DNA from: Haliclystus octoradiatus
Taxonomy: Eukaryota > Cnidaria > Staurozoa > Stauromedusae > Haliclystidae
Reading direction: 5' to 3'
Length of the DNA: 64,000 bases
NCBI GenBank assembly: GCA_916610825.1
Contig: OU744450.1
Location: 8,018,030-8,082,029, forward strand
Shown: piece by piece, positions 1-9,937 of the stretch
Numbering within the stretch: position 1 is the first letter of the stretch
How the letters are laid out: each line of letters starts with the position of its first letter
Program-made: the position numbers and the translations under genes
The notes under the pieces: model-generated
Databases searched by the model: none
Told to the model about the DNA's origin: nothing
The model's input: only the letters and a program-made list of their open reading frames with translations

Positions 1-1
1 T

Positions 2-997
2 GTGTCTTTTACTTCTGCAACCAAAGTCGCTGTAAAGAAAGATTTGTTTTTAGCCAATGTTAAAACTAAACAGTCTTTTATCAATTTGTTAGGTAAATTT
101 CTAGAGGATAGTGGTTGTACAGTAGTGCATGCTGAAGGGGATGCAGATCTTCTTATTGTACAGACAGCGGTGACCATGTCTGAGACAAGTAATACCGTGT
201 TAGTTGGTGAAGACACAGACCTTCTTGTACTTTTGTGCTTCCATGCTAAATTCAATCAGCACAAGCTATTCTTCAGGCCTGGATCATATCAGAAATCATG
301 CAAAGGTAAATCATGGAATATTATTCAATTGAAAAATGATCTTGGTGTTGACGTTTGCTCAAACATTTTATTTGTTCATGCCTTTTTAGGCTGTGACACT
401 ACATCACGTTTGTTCGGTTTAGGCAAAGGAGTGGCATTAAAGCTATTGCAATCTAACACTGATTTTTCAGCCTCTTCTAAAATTTTTAATGCTTTATCAT
501 CAACTCATGACCAAGTGGCTGAAGCAGGAGAGAAGGCATTAATAGCAGCATATCAGGGTATACCAGGAGAAGGACTTGACATTCTTAGGTACAAACGTTT
601 TTACCAGAAGGTATCCTGCAGCAATAAGAAAGTTGAGCCTCAACAGCTACCACCCACTTCAGCTGCTGCTAGATATCACAGCTTCCGTGTTTTTTTGCAA
701 GTGCAGACCTGGCGAAATGAAGGTCCAGCATTGTCATATAAAGAATGGGGTTGGAAGTCAATCGATAATCAAATTCTCCCTATTATGACACACCTTCAGC
801 CAGCACCAGAGACTCTTCTGCACATTATTCGATGTAACTGTAAGGGTGATTGCTCAACCTCAAGGTGTTCATGTAGAAAACATAATATCTTATGCTCAAG
901 TGCTTGTGGGAACTGCAGGGGATCAAGCTGCCTAAACTCTGGTGTCACTGAAATTAATGATAACAGTGCGGAAGATGAGAAGTCGGTTGAATTGTAG
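2..997 (+). CDS. FEN/PIN-like protein with C-terminal cysteine-rich (CXC-like) region, 5'-partial
   Basis: Open from the left edge of the window to a TAG stop, so only the C-terminal 331 residues or so are seen and the true start lies outside. Residues about 40-155 look like a PIN/FEN-type nuclease fold: acidic positions in EGDADLLI and GEDTDLLVLL, then HAFLGCDTTS followed by a glycine-rich turn (GLGKGVALK) resembling the helix-three-turn-helix of 5' nucleases. The end (about 278-312) is cysteine-rich (CNCKGDCSTSRCSCRKH, then CSSACGNCRG), resembling a CXC or tesmin-like zinc module. Between them are conserved-looking W and Y motifs (LPPTSAAARYHSF, EWGWKS). From memory, such proteins occur in many copies in invertebrate genomes, so this may be part of a mobile element or a domesticated gene. 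No intron is visible in this part. Nuclease activity is an inference from motifs. Confidence 0.7.
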   Translation: MSFTSATKVAVKKDLFLANVKTKQSFINLLGKFLEDSGCTVVHAEGDADLLIVQTAVTMSETSNTVLVGEDTDLLVLLCFHAKFNQHKLFFRPGSYQKSCKGKSWNIIQLKNDLGVDVCSNILFVHAFLGCDTTSRLFGLGKGVALKLLQSNTDFSASSKIFNALSSTHDQVAEAGEKALIAAYQGIPGEGLDILRYKRFYQKVSCSNKKVEPQQLPPTSAAARYHSFRVFLQVQTWRNEGPALSYKEWGWKSIDNQILPIMTHLQPAPETLLHIIRCNCKGDCSTSRCSCRKHNILCSSACGNCRGSSCLNSGVTEINDNSAEDEKSVEL

Positions 998-2126
998 TTT
1001 GCAATGCAATGCAATGCAATCCACATACATACATGAACCCGTGATAACATATACTATGAACTATACTAATCTAAGCATTTACCTCATTTGATTATTTCTT
1101 TTTTTTCCTGATGTTTGATTCATGGCAATTTCTTACCTTACTATCAACAATAACTATTTAAATAACAATAATAACAATAATACTAGTAATAACTAAAATC
1201 AATATAATCACCGTCATTTATGAGACATAACTGATAAATTCAAAATGCAAACTTTTCAGCTTATTAACGAAACTGCATCAGTTTTCAATATTAATTATCT
1301 TTGTCGTTGATATAACCAGTGCGTGACAGAATATTAATCCTTCCTAAAATAACATTTTCAATTTTTTATTCTTATTTTTTGTCGGTGATGTTTGGTCTAT
1401 AAATCAGAAAAATGTTGATTTTTTCTTCTGAATTTTCTCTAGCCTTGCACGATCTAGAACCCTAGAGTTCCCCTTTTTGTCAGGACATCAATATAACATT
1501 GTTTAATAATTTCCATTGTGGTAACGGGCCATTGTACTCTTTTTTAAATTTTTATATGCTGGTTTTCTTTTTGACAGTACTGAAAGCCAGAAGTAAGAAA
1601 CAAGTATCTGTCTGCTGCTATTATTAGGCTTATTAGCCCCTTCGTGAGCTAACCAAGCAATCATTCCACAATCAATTTTGTGACTGATGAGCAGCACTGA
1701 TGACGGCTTAAAGCCAGAAACAAATACTCGTTTTACTATAAAAATATGTGACTGTACGAAAAAAGGCAAGACTCGGATGTCTTTTTGAAGTTTGATGAAT
1801 CCGTATCCATCCAAAGATACATTTGAAGATTGTAGAAGGGAAATACAGAGATTTTTACACTAAATTCAGGATGATATGCTTCTAGCCTCGTTTTGGTACA
1901 GGTCCTTGATATTTCTGAATATTTCCAATGTGACTGATATTAGCAGTAATAACAATTTCCTATGGTTAATTTGTCACTTTTGGATGAACAAATACATTTT
2001 TGCTCATGTTCTATGCCTAGCCTCGCTTCCATCATCAAAAAATGCAAATTGCTGTTTTTACGCACTTTCGATAGGTAGATTTTAGTAGACTTTTTGTATG
2101 ATGTTCTAATGAAGGTTTTCTACTAG
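998..2126. other. Non-coding stretch between the PIN-like ORF and the RING gene
   Basis: It opens with a short pentamer run (CAATG, about four copies, 1001-1020). The rest is AT-rich with no convincing exon, RNA gene or terminal repeats. The 5' exons and promoter of the RING gene should lie here or further upstream, but I could not identify them. A possible 37-nt exon at 2127-2163 has an AG before it and GTAAAA after it, and would join in phase 2 to the first clear exon. It is too short to trust. Confidence 0.5.
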
Positions 2127-2190
2127 TTGATGGAAAAACACTTTCTGTTGCAATTTGTTCTAGGTAAAAGTAGCATTATGCCTGGACTAG

Positions 2191-2571
2191 TTTACATAAC
2201 TCTTATGTAGTAATTGCACACAGTTAACAGGAACGCTTCTCTACCTCCTAGGCTGCCTGCTGCACCTCCTGTCTCTCATCACGCAGCTTCTGTTAGAAAT
2301 CCAGCAGCGGTGAACGCCAGGTATGCCTGATAATAACTTGCTATCAATATGTTTACATAACTCTTATGTAGTAATTGCACACAGTTAACAGGAACGCTTC
2401 TCTACCTCCTAGGCTGCCTGCTGCACCTCCTGTCCCTCATCAAGCAGCTTCTGTTAGAAATCCCGCAGCGGTGAACGCCAGGTATGCCTGATAATAACTT
2501 GCTATCAATATGTTTACATAACTCTTATGTAGTAATTGCACACAGTTAGCAGGAATGTTTCTCCTGGCTAG
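2191..2571 (+). repeat. Tandem duplication of a 161-bp exon-plus-intron unit
   Basis: The unit starts near 2191, 2352 and 2513, a spacing of exactly 161 bp. The first two units each carry a complete 69-nt phase-2 exon with its acceptor and donor (GTATGC). The third keeps only the intron part and runs into the acidic exon at 2572 or 2581. The two exon copies differ at very few positions, so the duplication is recent. Confidence 0.9.
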
Positions 2572-5247
2572 GTGGGCTAGGTTATTGGCAGACGATGATA
2601 CTGACAATGATTATGATGACGATGCAAATGATAGAAGTAGTGAGGACGATGATGATAACGATGATGATAATGATGCTTGGCAATTAAGAATGTAAGTTAA
2701 ATATAATTTGAAAAGACAAATGACATAATGTCAAGTATAAAGGATATTTTAGATAGAGTTAAACAAATGTCATTTAATTTATAGCGCCCCCATTTTAGTA
2801 CGTGATGATGAAATGAGTGGGTATGTAGCATTGCAGCTCCACTAATACTGGAGATACAAAAGACACATCAAGTTCAGGCTTGTTAAATAATGAATGCTTT
2901 GTATTTTATAACGCAGAGACGATGAAAGCGACGAAGATGATCCATTCCTTCCAAATCAAAACGTCCGTAGGTTAGTCTGCTGTAAGAGTAAGATAGTTGG
3001 AAGTTGTTTGAGCCACACAATTATGGATACAAATTCTGAACATAAAACATTCATTATCAGAAAATTTTTCAGAATCAATTGAAAGTTTTTTTTTTTAAAT
3101 AGGAAAGGTTGTTTAAATTTTGAATTACCAATTTACAATATAATCTCAAATACACGCTTTACTGACAATGTCCTTGGAATAAATAAAAAAACTAATAGTC
3201 TCTCTTAAATCGAGACAACTTGTGTTGCTATTATTTCTTCAATGATATGTTGTCTATAATGATATCTTTTATAATGGATTACTGTTTATTGTGTAATGAA
3301 TTTAACTGATATTCTATAAATACTCGGCTGTCGAATTACGCCCATAACATTATATTATACTATATTCTTTAGGAATGAACCTTAATCTCATTGTCAACGT
3401 TCCAGGCAGAAATTTTTAGAAATGTTTATCCTACATTTCCAGACTCAGGGAGAAACCAATCACATTGCAGGATTTTACTAGATTGCAATGTAACATTTTA
3501 TAATATGATTTCTTGAAATTAATCTTTTAGACCAGATGCATATGATCTAGTATTTCAAAGGCTTATTGATGCCCAAGAAAATGCTGATGAAATGTGAGAG
3601 CACCGTTGATATTTTAATTGCCATGTCAAAGGAATGAATAGAGCTTCCACGCACGGTCATCTTTACAATATAATGATATTGTTTGTTTGCTTTAGAGATT
3701 ATGATGATGATGCTGATTTGCTCGTAAACATGTTAAGTAGTATTTTGTGTTGATATAGGAGATCCCTTCAAAGCAAAAAAATAATCTTAACATGTAGCTC
3801 AATTGTGTTGCACAAGACTTCACTCACCTGTGATTTATGGCATCTAGGTTGGCACCGATTCCTATGATTGTCAATGACAATTTGATTGATGTAAATGATG
3901 ACGACGATGCCATTGACATGGACGACAGGTATGCCCAGAAACAATTTTAGTCGTTCACCTAGCACACTCTGATATAACTCTGGAACGGAATTGTAAAGCA
4001 AATCAATTTTTACCTTTAGGTTGGCACCCCTCTCCCTGCCTGACTATGGTGGTGTAGATGATAGGTAGGAAAGCAGATATTTTAGATTATATAAAAATTG
4101 TTTGCTTTTTAAAGGGGAAAAAATGACCGGTTGGCTTACAGTCACATACATGTTTACTGTTAACATTGCAGTTGTAGTTGTATTGTTTCTGTGCCTGCCT
4201 GAAACCATGCTGAAACTTGAAATCTGAAGCCACGCAGAAGCTGTGACAGACATTGATTGCTGAATTACGCTAAGCTTAAATCCAAACTAAGATCGTTGCC
4301 CCTCTAAATAACTTATTTCACTAAACTTATTCCCTTGCTCGTAAACATGTTAAGTAGTATTTTGTGTTGATATAGCAGATCCCTTCAAAGCAAAAAAATA
4401 ATCTTAACATGTAGCTCAATTGTGTTGCACAATACTTCACTTACCTATTTGTTCATTGCAAATAAAATGTATAGCTAATTACTTGTATTTATTACAGAGA
4501 TGCTGAACGTCCACTTGCAAACTAGTAAGTATCACCACAACCAGGAACAGAGGGGATGTGTTAACTTCAATTAGGGAAGGATGAATTGAACTAGTAAAAA
4601 ATTTAATAGAAACATCAATTCTAACATTAATGCTAACAATATGTCCCATCATAACTGTAGGCTAATAATAATATTTGAATCTATAACCACACAAAAACAG
4701 AAAACTCGCCCAATTTTTTATTGTATTGCTAGGGTGCGATAAAGAACAGTGATAGAAGCTTTACTATAGTCCAATTGTCCTTTCAATGATGACTTACCTA
4801 CAATATTGTGCTGCTCCAAAATCTGCACTAGGTTAAACAAAAAATGACTGTTTCGCTGTCTAAATAGCTTGCAAAAGCATACATTGTTTTATACACTGAA
4901 AATTAATTTTACAATGCAAGGATTATAACATTGATGATGTAAATCCTCATGATGAATATTAGAGGGCAAATGCTAACAATAACATCATTTTTATATTCAG
5001 AGGTGCGGTATTATCGTCGTGAAACACATATGTGTGAACGATCTTAATCCCTTTCATATTTTTATTAATTTATAGAGGAAGAGTCTGTGTAATATGCCTA
5101 GATAGGCAAGCAGTTTGTGCTGTCGTTCCGTGTGGCCATGTTTGTATGTGCCTTGAATGCAGAGAGACGGTCATAGAACAGGAAGAGCTACTTACCTGCC
5201 CGTTGTGCAGGACAACATTCAGAATGCTGATGCCATTATTCATGTGA
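2252..5247 (+). CDS. RING-HC finger gene built from acidic phase-2 micro-exons, 5'-partial
   Basis: Exons read by hand: 2252-2320, 2413-2481, 2581-2691 (or from 2572), 2785-2820, 2917-2970, 3531-3593, 3696-3731, 3848-3928, 4020-4064, 4498-4524 and the terminal 5076-5247. Every internal exon starts and ends in phase 2, so each can be skipped or duplicated without breaking frame. The first two encode near-identical Pro/Ala-rich 23-residue modules. The next ones are rich in Asp and Glu (for example DDDTDNDYDDDANDRSSED). The last exon encodes a C3HC4 RING: CVIC, PCGH, a CxxC after H-x3, then CPLC, ending RTTFRMLMPLFM before TGA. A C-terminal RING of this shape is typical of E3 ubiquitin ligases such as IAP- or Neuralized-like proteins; substrate unknown. 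Joining 4524 to 5076 makes TAA, so 4498-4524 must be skipped or an exon was missed. Possible poly(A) signals lie at 5707 and 5925. Confidence 0.72.
3721..3829 (+). repeat. 109-bp duplicated exon-end/intron block, copy 1
   Basis: The block begins with the end of the micro-exon (LLVNM, donor GTTAAG) and continues into the intron. A nearly identical block lies at 4338-4446. Copy 1 follows a usable acceptor and acidic coding sequence; copy 2 has neither, so copy 1 looks like the source. Confidence 0.88.
4338..4446 (+). repeat. 109-bp duplicated block, copy 2, inside an intron
   Basis: Nearly identical to 3721-3829 with only a few substitutions. It carries the exon 3' end and donor but no matching acceptor or acidic coding part, so it looks like a dead partial exon duplicate in the intron before exon 4498-4524. 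Confidence 0.85.
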
Positions 5248-6707
5248 GATATTTTTTGTGTTTAAAGTTTTTAATTTGATTCCTTATAATTTCATCATAC
5301 AAGAGAGGGAGTAACTTTGTTAACTATTCCAACTATACCGGTAATAGAATTGTAAATATAATTTGAAAATATTTAATTAGTTCTTATATCTATAGAAAAT
5401 AGAGATAAATGTCATGATTTATAAGGGGTTTGGCGATAATGGACTGATCCGATCATCGCAAACCAGCCAGTTACGGCAATTCAGCGAGCGCCCAGTCAAG
5501 TTGATCTCAGTGTGTGTCATATTGATACTGCTGGTATAGCATTTTTCAAACTCAGTTAGTGACGGTGCAACATAAAGAAGTGATTGTACATAATGATGTA
5601 TTTTATTTCTGTTTGTTGGTATTCAGCGTTGTAACTAAGAATTTGTCAAATTTGCAGGTAACCATGGCAACATTCAACAAGTCAATTCTGTTGCGGATGC
5701 GTAGATAATAAACTTTAAAGTAAGAACTATATCAACAGACTCAGAGAATAAATCAAAGATTCAGAGCAGGTTACACTGTATTGTCAAGTTAAAAAAATTG
5801 TTAAAAAATAAACGTTTAGTCTCGAAGGATAGAATTGTGTAATCAATTTTTTGTCGCAGTGTATTGTGTGTTTAATTATGGTGTTATGTATGGATATGAG
5901 TGTAGGAGCTTTATTTATAATTGTAATAAAGTTGCATTGACTATTATTATCAAGTTTACATGTCCTTGGTTTGGGATACTTGATGTTGATTCTCCTCGAT
6001 CGCCTCCTTAATCGGATTATCTGTCTTGCACATGATTCTCTCTAGACTGCCATTATCCGTTGGCCCTGTGTGGCCAGTTCCAGGATACCGCGTCCATTAC
6101 TGTTACCTAATTGTTGGTACAATTATTACTAATGGCAAGTTTTTTCAAATGTTTACTTGCTTCTTATTGGTCAATCGAACACAGACAATTCCTACTGTCT
6201 TTGAACATGACTAAATAATCTGAGACAATAGGGTAGAGCTTGAGACAACTAGGTAGCGACAATAGCATCTTCAAGCATCAGCAATAGCATCTCTGTTTTA
6301 CAAATTTTTCACATTTTAAAAACAAAGATTTCACACATTAACAGAAGCGGAGCTATCAAGTTTATTTGATACAAAAGATGTAAATAATTACAAAGGACAA
6401 CGAAATGTAAAGAAGTCTTCATCTAATCAAATCGATAGCGTTAAAGTCTCAAATTATGAAATTATGAAGACATATGTAATCAAACTTGTTGCGATGTTTT
6501 AATATTTCTCAAAACGCAGTTGTTCATGAATAATTCATGGGATTAATCAAGGCAACTATAATCAAGGTATGAATTAATTATAAACCATTATCACACTCGA
6601 TTTCACATGACACTGATAATCTGCGGATAACACATGTCGTGCTCAATTTTGTTCGATAATTGTTAAATAATTCTCCAATCTGTAAGTCGGTCATACTGAA
6701 ATTGCCA
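5248..6707. other. 3' flank of the RING gene; no further gene seen
   Basis: Downstream of the RING stop there are AATAAA hexamers at 5707-5712 and 5925-5930, either of which could end the RING transcript. The remaining sequence is AT-rich without a credible coding exon, RNA gene or terminal repeats. The 62-codon frame at 6026-6214 has no recognisable motif and I do not call it. Confidence 0.5.
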
Positions 6708-6897
6708 AATAGAGGAATGAGGATAGTACTCTGTTGTAATTATCTTAAATGCACTTCTCTGGCACAGACTGGCTTCATGGCATCTAAAATCAAGTAAAGC
6801 CATCGCAATTCATTTCAATATGCTGGTGTTCACAATTGAAATGATCTATCGTCTACAAACGCAGGAGGTTTTCAAAATTAAAGCTTCAAAAGTCTCA
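6708..6897 (+). pseudogene. Relic 3' fragment of a CR1/L2/Jockey-like LINE
   Basis: Pieces match the better preserved relic at 39.6-39.9 kb, including the AGAGGAATGAGGA..AGTACTC segment, the AATCTATCGTCTACAA-like segment and TTTCAAAAGTCTC, in the same order but with an internal deletion. No open frame remains. A small inverted-repeat element is inserted at its 3' side. Confidence 0.6.
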
Positions 6898-6903
6898 TAC
6901 TGA

Positions 6904-7121
6904 CCATAGTGGAATCCATGTATGCTACGCCGGATATATCCGGCGTAGAAATGAGTTGATTTTACGCCAATTTAATTTCTTTGGCGTGGAAATTTGATAA
7001 ATTTCTATAGTTTTCAACTAAATTTGGTCTTTTTGGCGTAGGCTATTCTTGAAAGCTGACTTGGCGTGGCGTAATTTTGGCGTAAATATCTGGCGTTCCA
7101 AATTCAAGGATTCCACTATGG
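6904..7121. mobile_element. 218-bp MITE-like element with 14-bp terminal inverted repeats and TACTGA duplication
   Basis: The ends are perfect inverted repeats (CCATAGTGGAATCC at 6904-6917, its complement at 7108-7121). They are flanked by the direct repeat TACTGA at 6898-6903 and 7122-7127, the expected target-site duplication. Inside are a perfect 24-bp palindrome at 6925-6948, centred on GATATATC with arms CTACGCCG, and several TGGCGT(A/G) motifs in both orientations. It has no coding capacity, so it would need a transposase supplied in trans. The 6-bp duplication does not fix the superfamily. Confidence 0.82.
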
Positions 7122-7127
7122 TACTGA

Positions 7128-7870
7128 CAGGCATATACCAATAAAAATACTGCATTTTAACTGTTTGTTAAGTTCATATTTGATTCAGATTAGCCTCGTA
7201 ACTGTAGGCCATATATAATTATACATTGCAATTAAGTATATTATGTGTATGTGTATTCTATAACTTATTAAGTTAATTTATTAGCATATATAGTCCTGTG
7301 CCTACTGCATAGTTACAAAGAATTCCGAAAACTTGGTTTTAACTTTTGCACAGGGAACGTATTTAATATTAGCTTAATATAGGCCTAGGCCTACATTCAA
7401 AATTCAATCAAATTTGATCAAATCAGCAGTCAAATCAGCAGTGGTCGTTACATATGTACGTATTCGTAGCACACAGTAAAAAAATAAATAATAAATAACG
7501 TTCTTTGCACGTCAGCAATCACAGAACTGCGTTATTTAATCAACTTGAGCAGTTTAATGGTTCGTCCTTGGTCGTTGAGTGCATTCATTTCATCAGACCG
7601 AACATTACTTTATCTTGTATAAATACCTTGTTGAAATGTAGGCAATGCTTTAACCATATACAGTATTGTTTTTCTATGCTTGAACATGGCTTGACTTACG
7701 GTAGACAGGTAAGACAGCGAATACGATTTCGGAAAATGTGTGCCATTTCTACTCCTCGCAATGTACAAAATGAAGAGTCTGAGAGTTAGTCGAGAGATGA
7801 CGTTCACAAATTCTGGAAGGTGACTACGTGTTGATCGCTACATAGACGATTGCGTAACAGAGCACACTAT
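7128..7870. other. Non-coding stretch, nothing recognised
   Basis: AT-rich sequence between the MITE and the repeat array. The 94-codon frame at 7505-7789 has no motif, and its composition does not stand out from the surroundings. Confidence 0.45.
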
Positions 7871-7874
7871 GAAG

Positions 7875-7913
7875 AAAATCTTTACGAAGAATAGTCGTTG
7901 CGAAGAAAATAGA
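7875..7913 (+). repeat. Left remnant of the TTGCGAAGAA repeat array
   Basis: Two or three degenerate units (ACGAAGAATAGTCGTTGCGAAGAAA) identical in type to the array at 9041-9356. The truncated LINE sits between the two, so the array was interrupted by that insertion. Confidence 0.75.
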
Positions 7914-7921
7914 GGTCATGT

Positions 7922-9034
7922 ATTGTATTGTATTGTCACGTGCCCTCTTTGCCATACTATGGCAAGCACATCTTAAATGAGAAGAAGGCTAAAATTTACA
8001 TAATATCTTAATTTTATCAACTTTATGTGTACATTGATAAATCTAACTGTGAGTTTACTTAATCAATATAGTGAGCTATTACTACTATACAGACGGTAAT
8101 TTGATTTTTTCCGGTTATTTTCCGTTTCTTATTTCTATGTACATTTTTATCCAAGTGTTTGCTCTTTGAAGGCCTTGTAAATCTGCTTGCTCTATGTCAT
8201 TGATCGTTATGGGCTCATTATTATTCTCGTCTTTAGTCATTTTTTTCACAGTGATGCATTCAATCAAATGATCTAAAGACTCCAATTCTAATCCACAGCA
8301 ACACATTCTTCTCTTTCCCAAATTGTTTCCTATGTCAGTCATTTCCAGTCTCAACCTCAGCAACTCACTCGCCTCACTTATTCCTATTACATTCAAATAT
8401 TCCTGCCTTTGATATTGCTGCTTCTTCTGGTATCTTAACTTCTTCATCTTTTTCTCTTTTTCTGTACTTGTTCTATTCACTTCCTCCTGTATCTTTTCTT
8501 TTATAATTTCTTTCCACTCTTGCTTCGTAGCCCTGGTTGCTTCCAATTCATCTATTTTCAATTCTTCTGCCATTCTTTTGGTTTCACCGTACCAGCTTGT
8601 TCCGTATCTTGGTTTATCTGCTCTAATAAGACCTTTTTACCTAATCGTTCGTCGTCTGATGTTATTATGTTTTGAAAAAGTATTAGGCGTTGATATGCTA
8701 TGTACATACTGATGGGCCACATACCAATTTCTTTCAGAATTCCCCAATAGGGGGTACTGTTGGGTAATTTTAGAATTCTTTTTAGTGCTGTGGATTGATT
8801 TTTCTCCAGCCTTTCTAAGTCAACTTTCCTTAATGTAGTCCAAACTTCTAGATTATAAATTACTGTTGGAATTACTGTTTTTTCGTACATAAGCAGCAGA
8901 GCGCTAGTGCTATATTTCCCAAGGTGCTCCTCTCTCCCTATTCGCTTTAGTTCCTTGGTAATTCCGTGCATGTTGTTCTCAATCTGCTCAATTTGTCTTT
9001 CTGCTGTCCCACTGCTGTCCCACTGCTGTTCTGC
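7922..9034 (-). mobile_element. 5'-truncated LINE insertion, close relative of the element at 14.0-19.2 kb
   Basis: On the minus strand this matches about 18130-19215 of the longer LINE almost base for base, including the reverse-transcriptase C-terminus, the 3' UTR and the pentamer tail (TATTG units at the low-coordinate end). The flanking TCATGT at 7916-7921 and 9035-9040 is a likely target-site duplication. The 5' junction carries a short duplicated CTGCTGTCCCA stretch. A one-base deletion near 8605 breaks the remaining frame, giving two fragments (8558-8971 and 8115-8573). The high identity means the family moved recently. Confidence 0.85.
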
Positions 9035-9040
9035 TCATGT

Positions 9041-9356
9041 CGTTGCGAAGAAACTCATTGCGAAGAAACTCGTTGCGAAGAAAATATAGCCCATGTTGTT
9101 GCGAAGAAACTCGTTGCGAAGAAACTCATTGCGAAGAAACTCATTGCGAAGAATAGTCGTTACGAAGAATAGTCGTTGCGAAGAAACTCATTGCGAAGAA
9201 ATTCATCGCGAAGAAAGTCATTGCGAAGAACAGTCGTTGCGAAGAAAATTGAGCTCTCGTCGTTGCGAAGAAACTCATTGCGAAGAATTTTCTTCCCAAT
9301 GATTTTCTCCGCAACGACTGCTCTTCGCAACGAGTTTCTTCGCAACGACCTTTCTC
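9041..9356 (+). repeat. 15-16-bp minisatellite (GTTGCGAAGAAACTC) ending in an inverted copy
   Basis: About fifteen tandem units of GTTGCGAAGAAACTC and variants (CATT- and GTTACGAAGAATAGTC forms) run to 9287. The array then inverts: 9288-9350 holds the complementary TTCTTCGCAACGA units. The whole region can fold back on itself. It is open in several frames on both strands, giving Arg/Asn/Ser repeats, which reflects its periodicity rather than a gene. Confidence 0.85.
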
Positions 9357-9556
9357 CCAGTTTCTAATGTTACGGTAGTTTCTAGTCTTTCGCGCCAACA
9401 AAGATGGCTGCTTAAAATTTTCGTAAATATTTAAGTTCGCAATTAGTGCTTTCAAACGTATTTTGGAGGTAGTTTAAAGAAGAATTCGGGACAAAACTTG
9501 TAGGCAACAATTGATTGATTATGTTTATTTTGATTGATTAGTATTTATTATTGAAA

Positions 9557-9644
9557 TTGTAAGTTTATTGAAGAATTAAAGTTGAAAAGACAAATGAGAA
9601 ATTCAAACACCACTCAGAAAACACAACAAGCTGAGTTAAGGTGT
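9557..9644 (+). repeat. Left arm of an 88-bp inverted repeat around the 5' LTR
   Basis: Exact reverse complement, as far as I can read it, of 9938-10025, the leader just downstream of the 5' LTR. The two arms enclose only the LTR, so the segment 9557-10025 is a large stem with the LTR as loop. The arm is normal leader sequence on the right side and out of place on the left. Confidence 0.88.
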
Positions 9645-9937
9645 GTATGTAAAATATGTTCATGTTTGATATTTTATTGTATGATCGAACCATTGTAAGT
9701 TATAATTGTCTTCTTGTATAGTTCAATCAATTATTTTTATTATCAATTAGTTAACCTCATTAATTAGTATAATCTTATTAACCATAATTTCATTAAGCAT
9801 AATTTCATTAAGCATAATTTCATTACGTATTGTATTCATGAAATAATAATAACCAAGTGTTCTCAATTATACATATAAAAGTAGATTTAACATTTATTTA
9901 ATCAGATTCCTGAAAGTTTTATAAGAGACAGGATTGT
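9644..9937 (+). repeat. 5' LTR
   Basis: 294 bp, AT-rich, starting TGTATGTAAAAT and ending CAGGATTGT. It contains three tandem copies of an 18-bp-like unit (ATAATTTCATTAAGC, 9783-9825) and a TATAAAAG box near 9875. It reads the same as the 3' copy at every base I compared. The following ACA may be the true LTR end (TGTA..TACA), which the 3' copy lacks. Confidence 0.88.

Noticed and set aside
4921..4962. Acidic open stretch (DYNIDDVNPHDEY) as a further RING-gene exon
   Set aside because: No acceptor/donor pair gives phase 2 without a stop; perhaps a decayed exon.
9093..9455. Overlapping frames of Arg-Arg-Asn-Ser-Leu repeats on both strands
   Set aside because: A 15-bp tandem unit stays open in several frames; there is no start context or domain.
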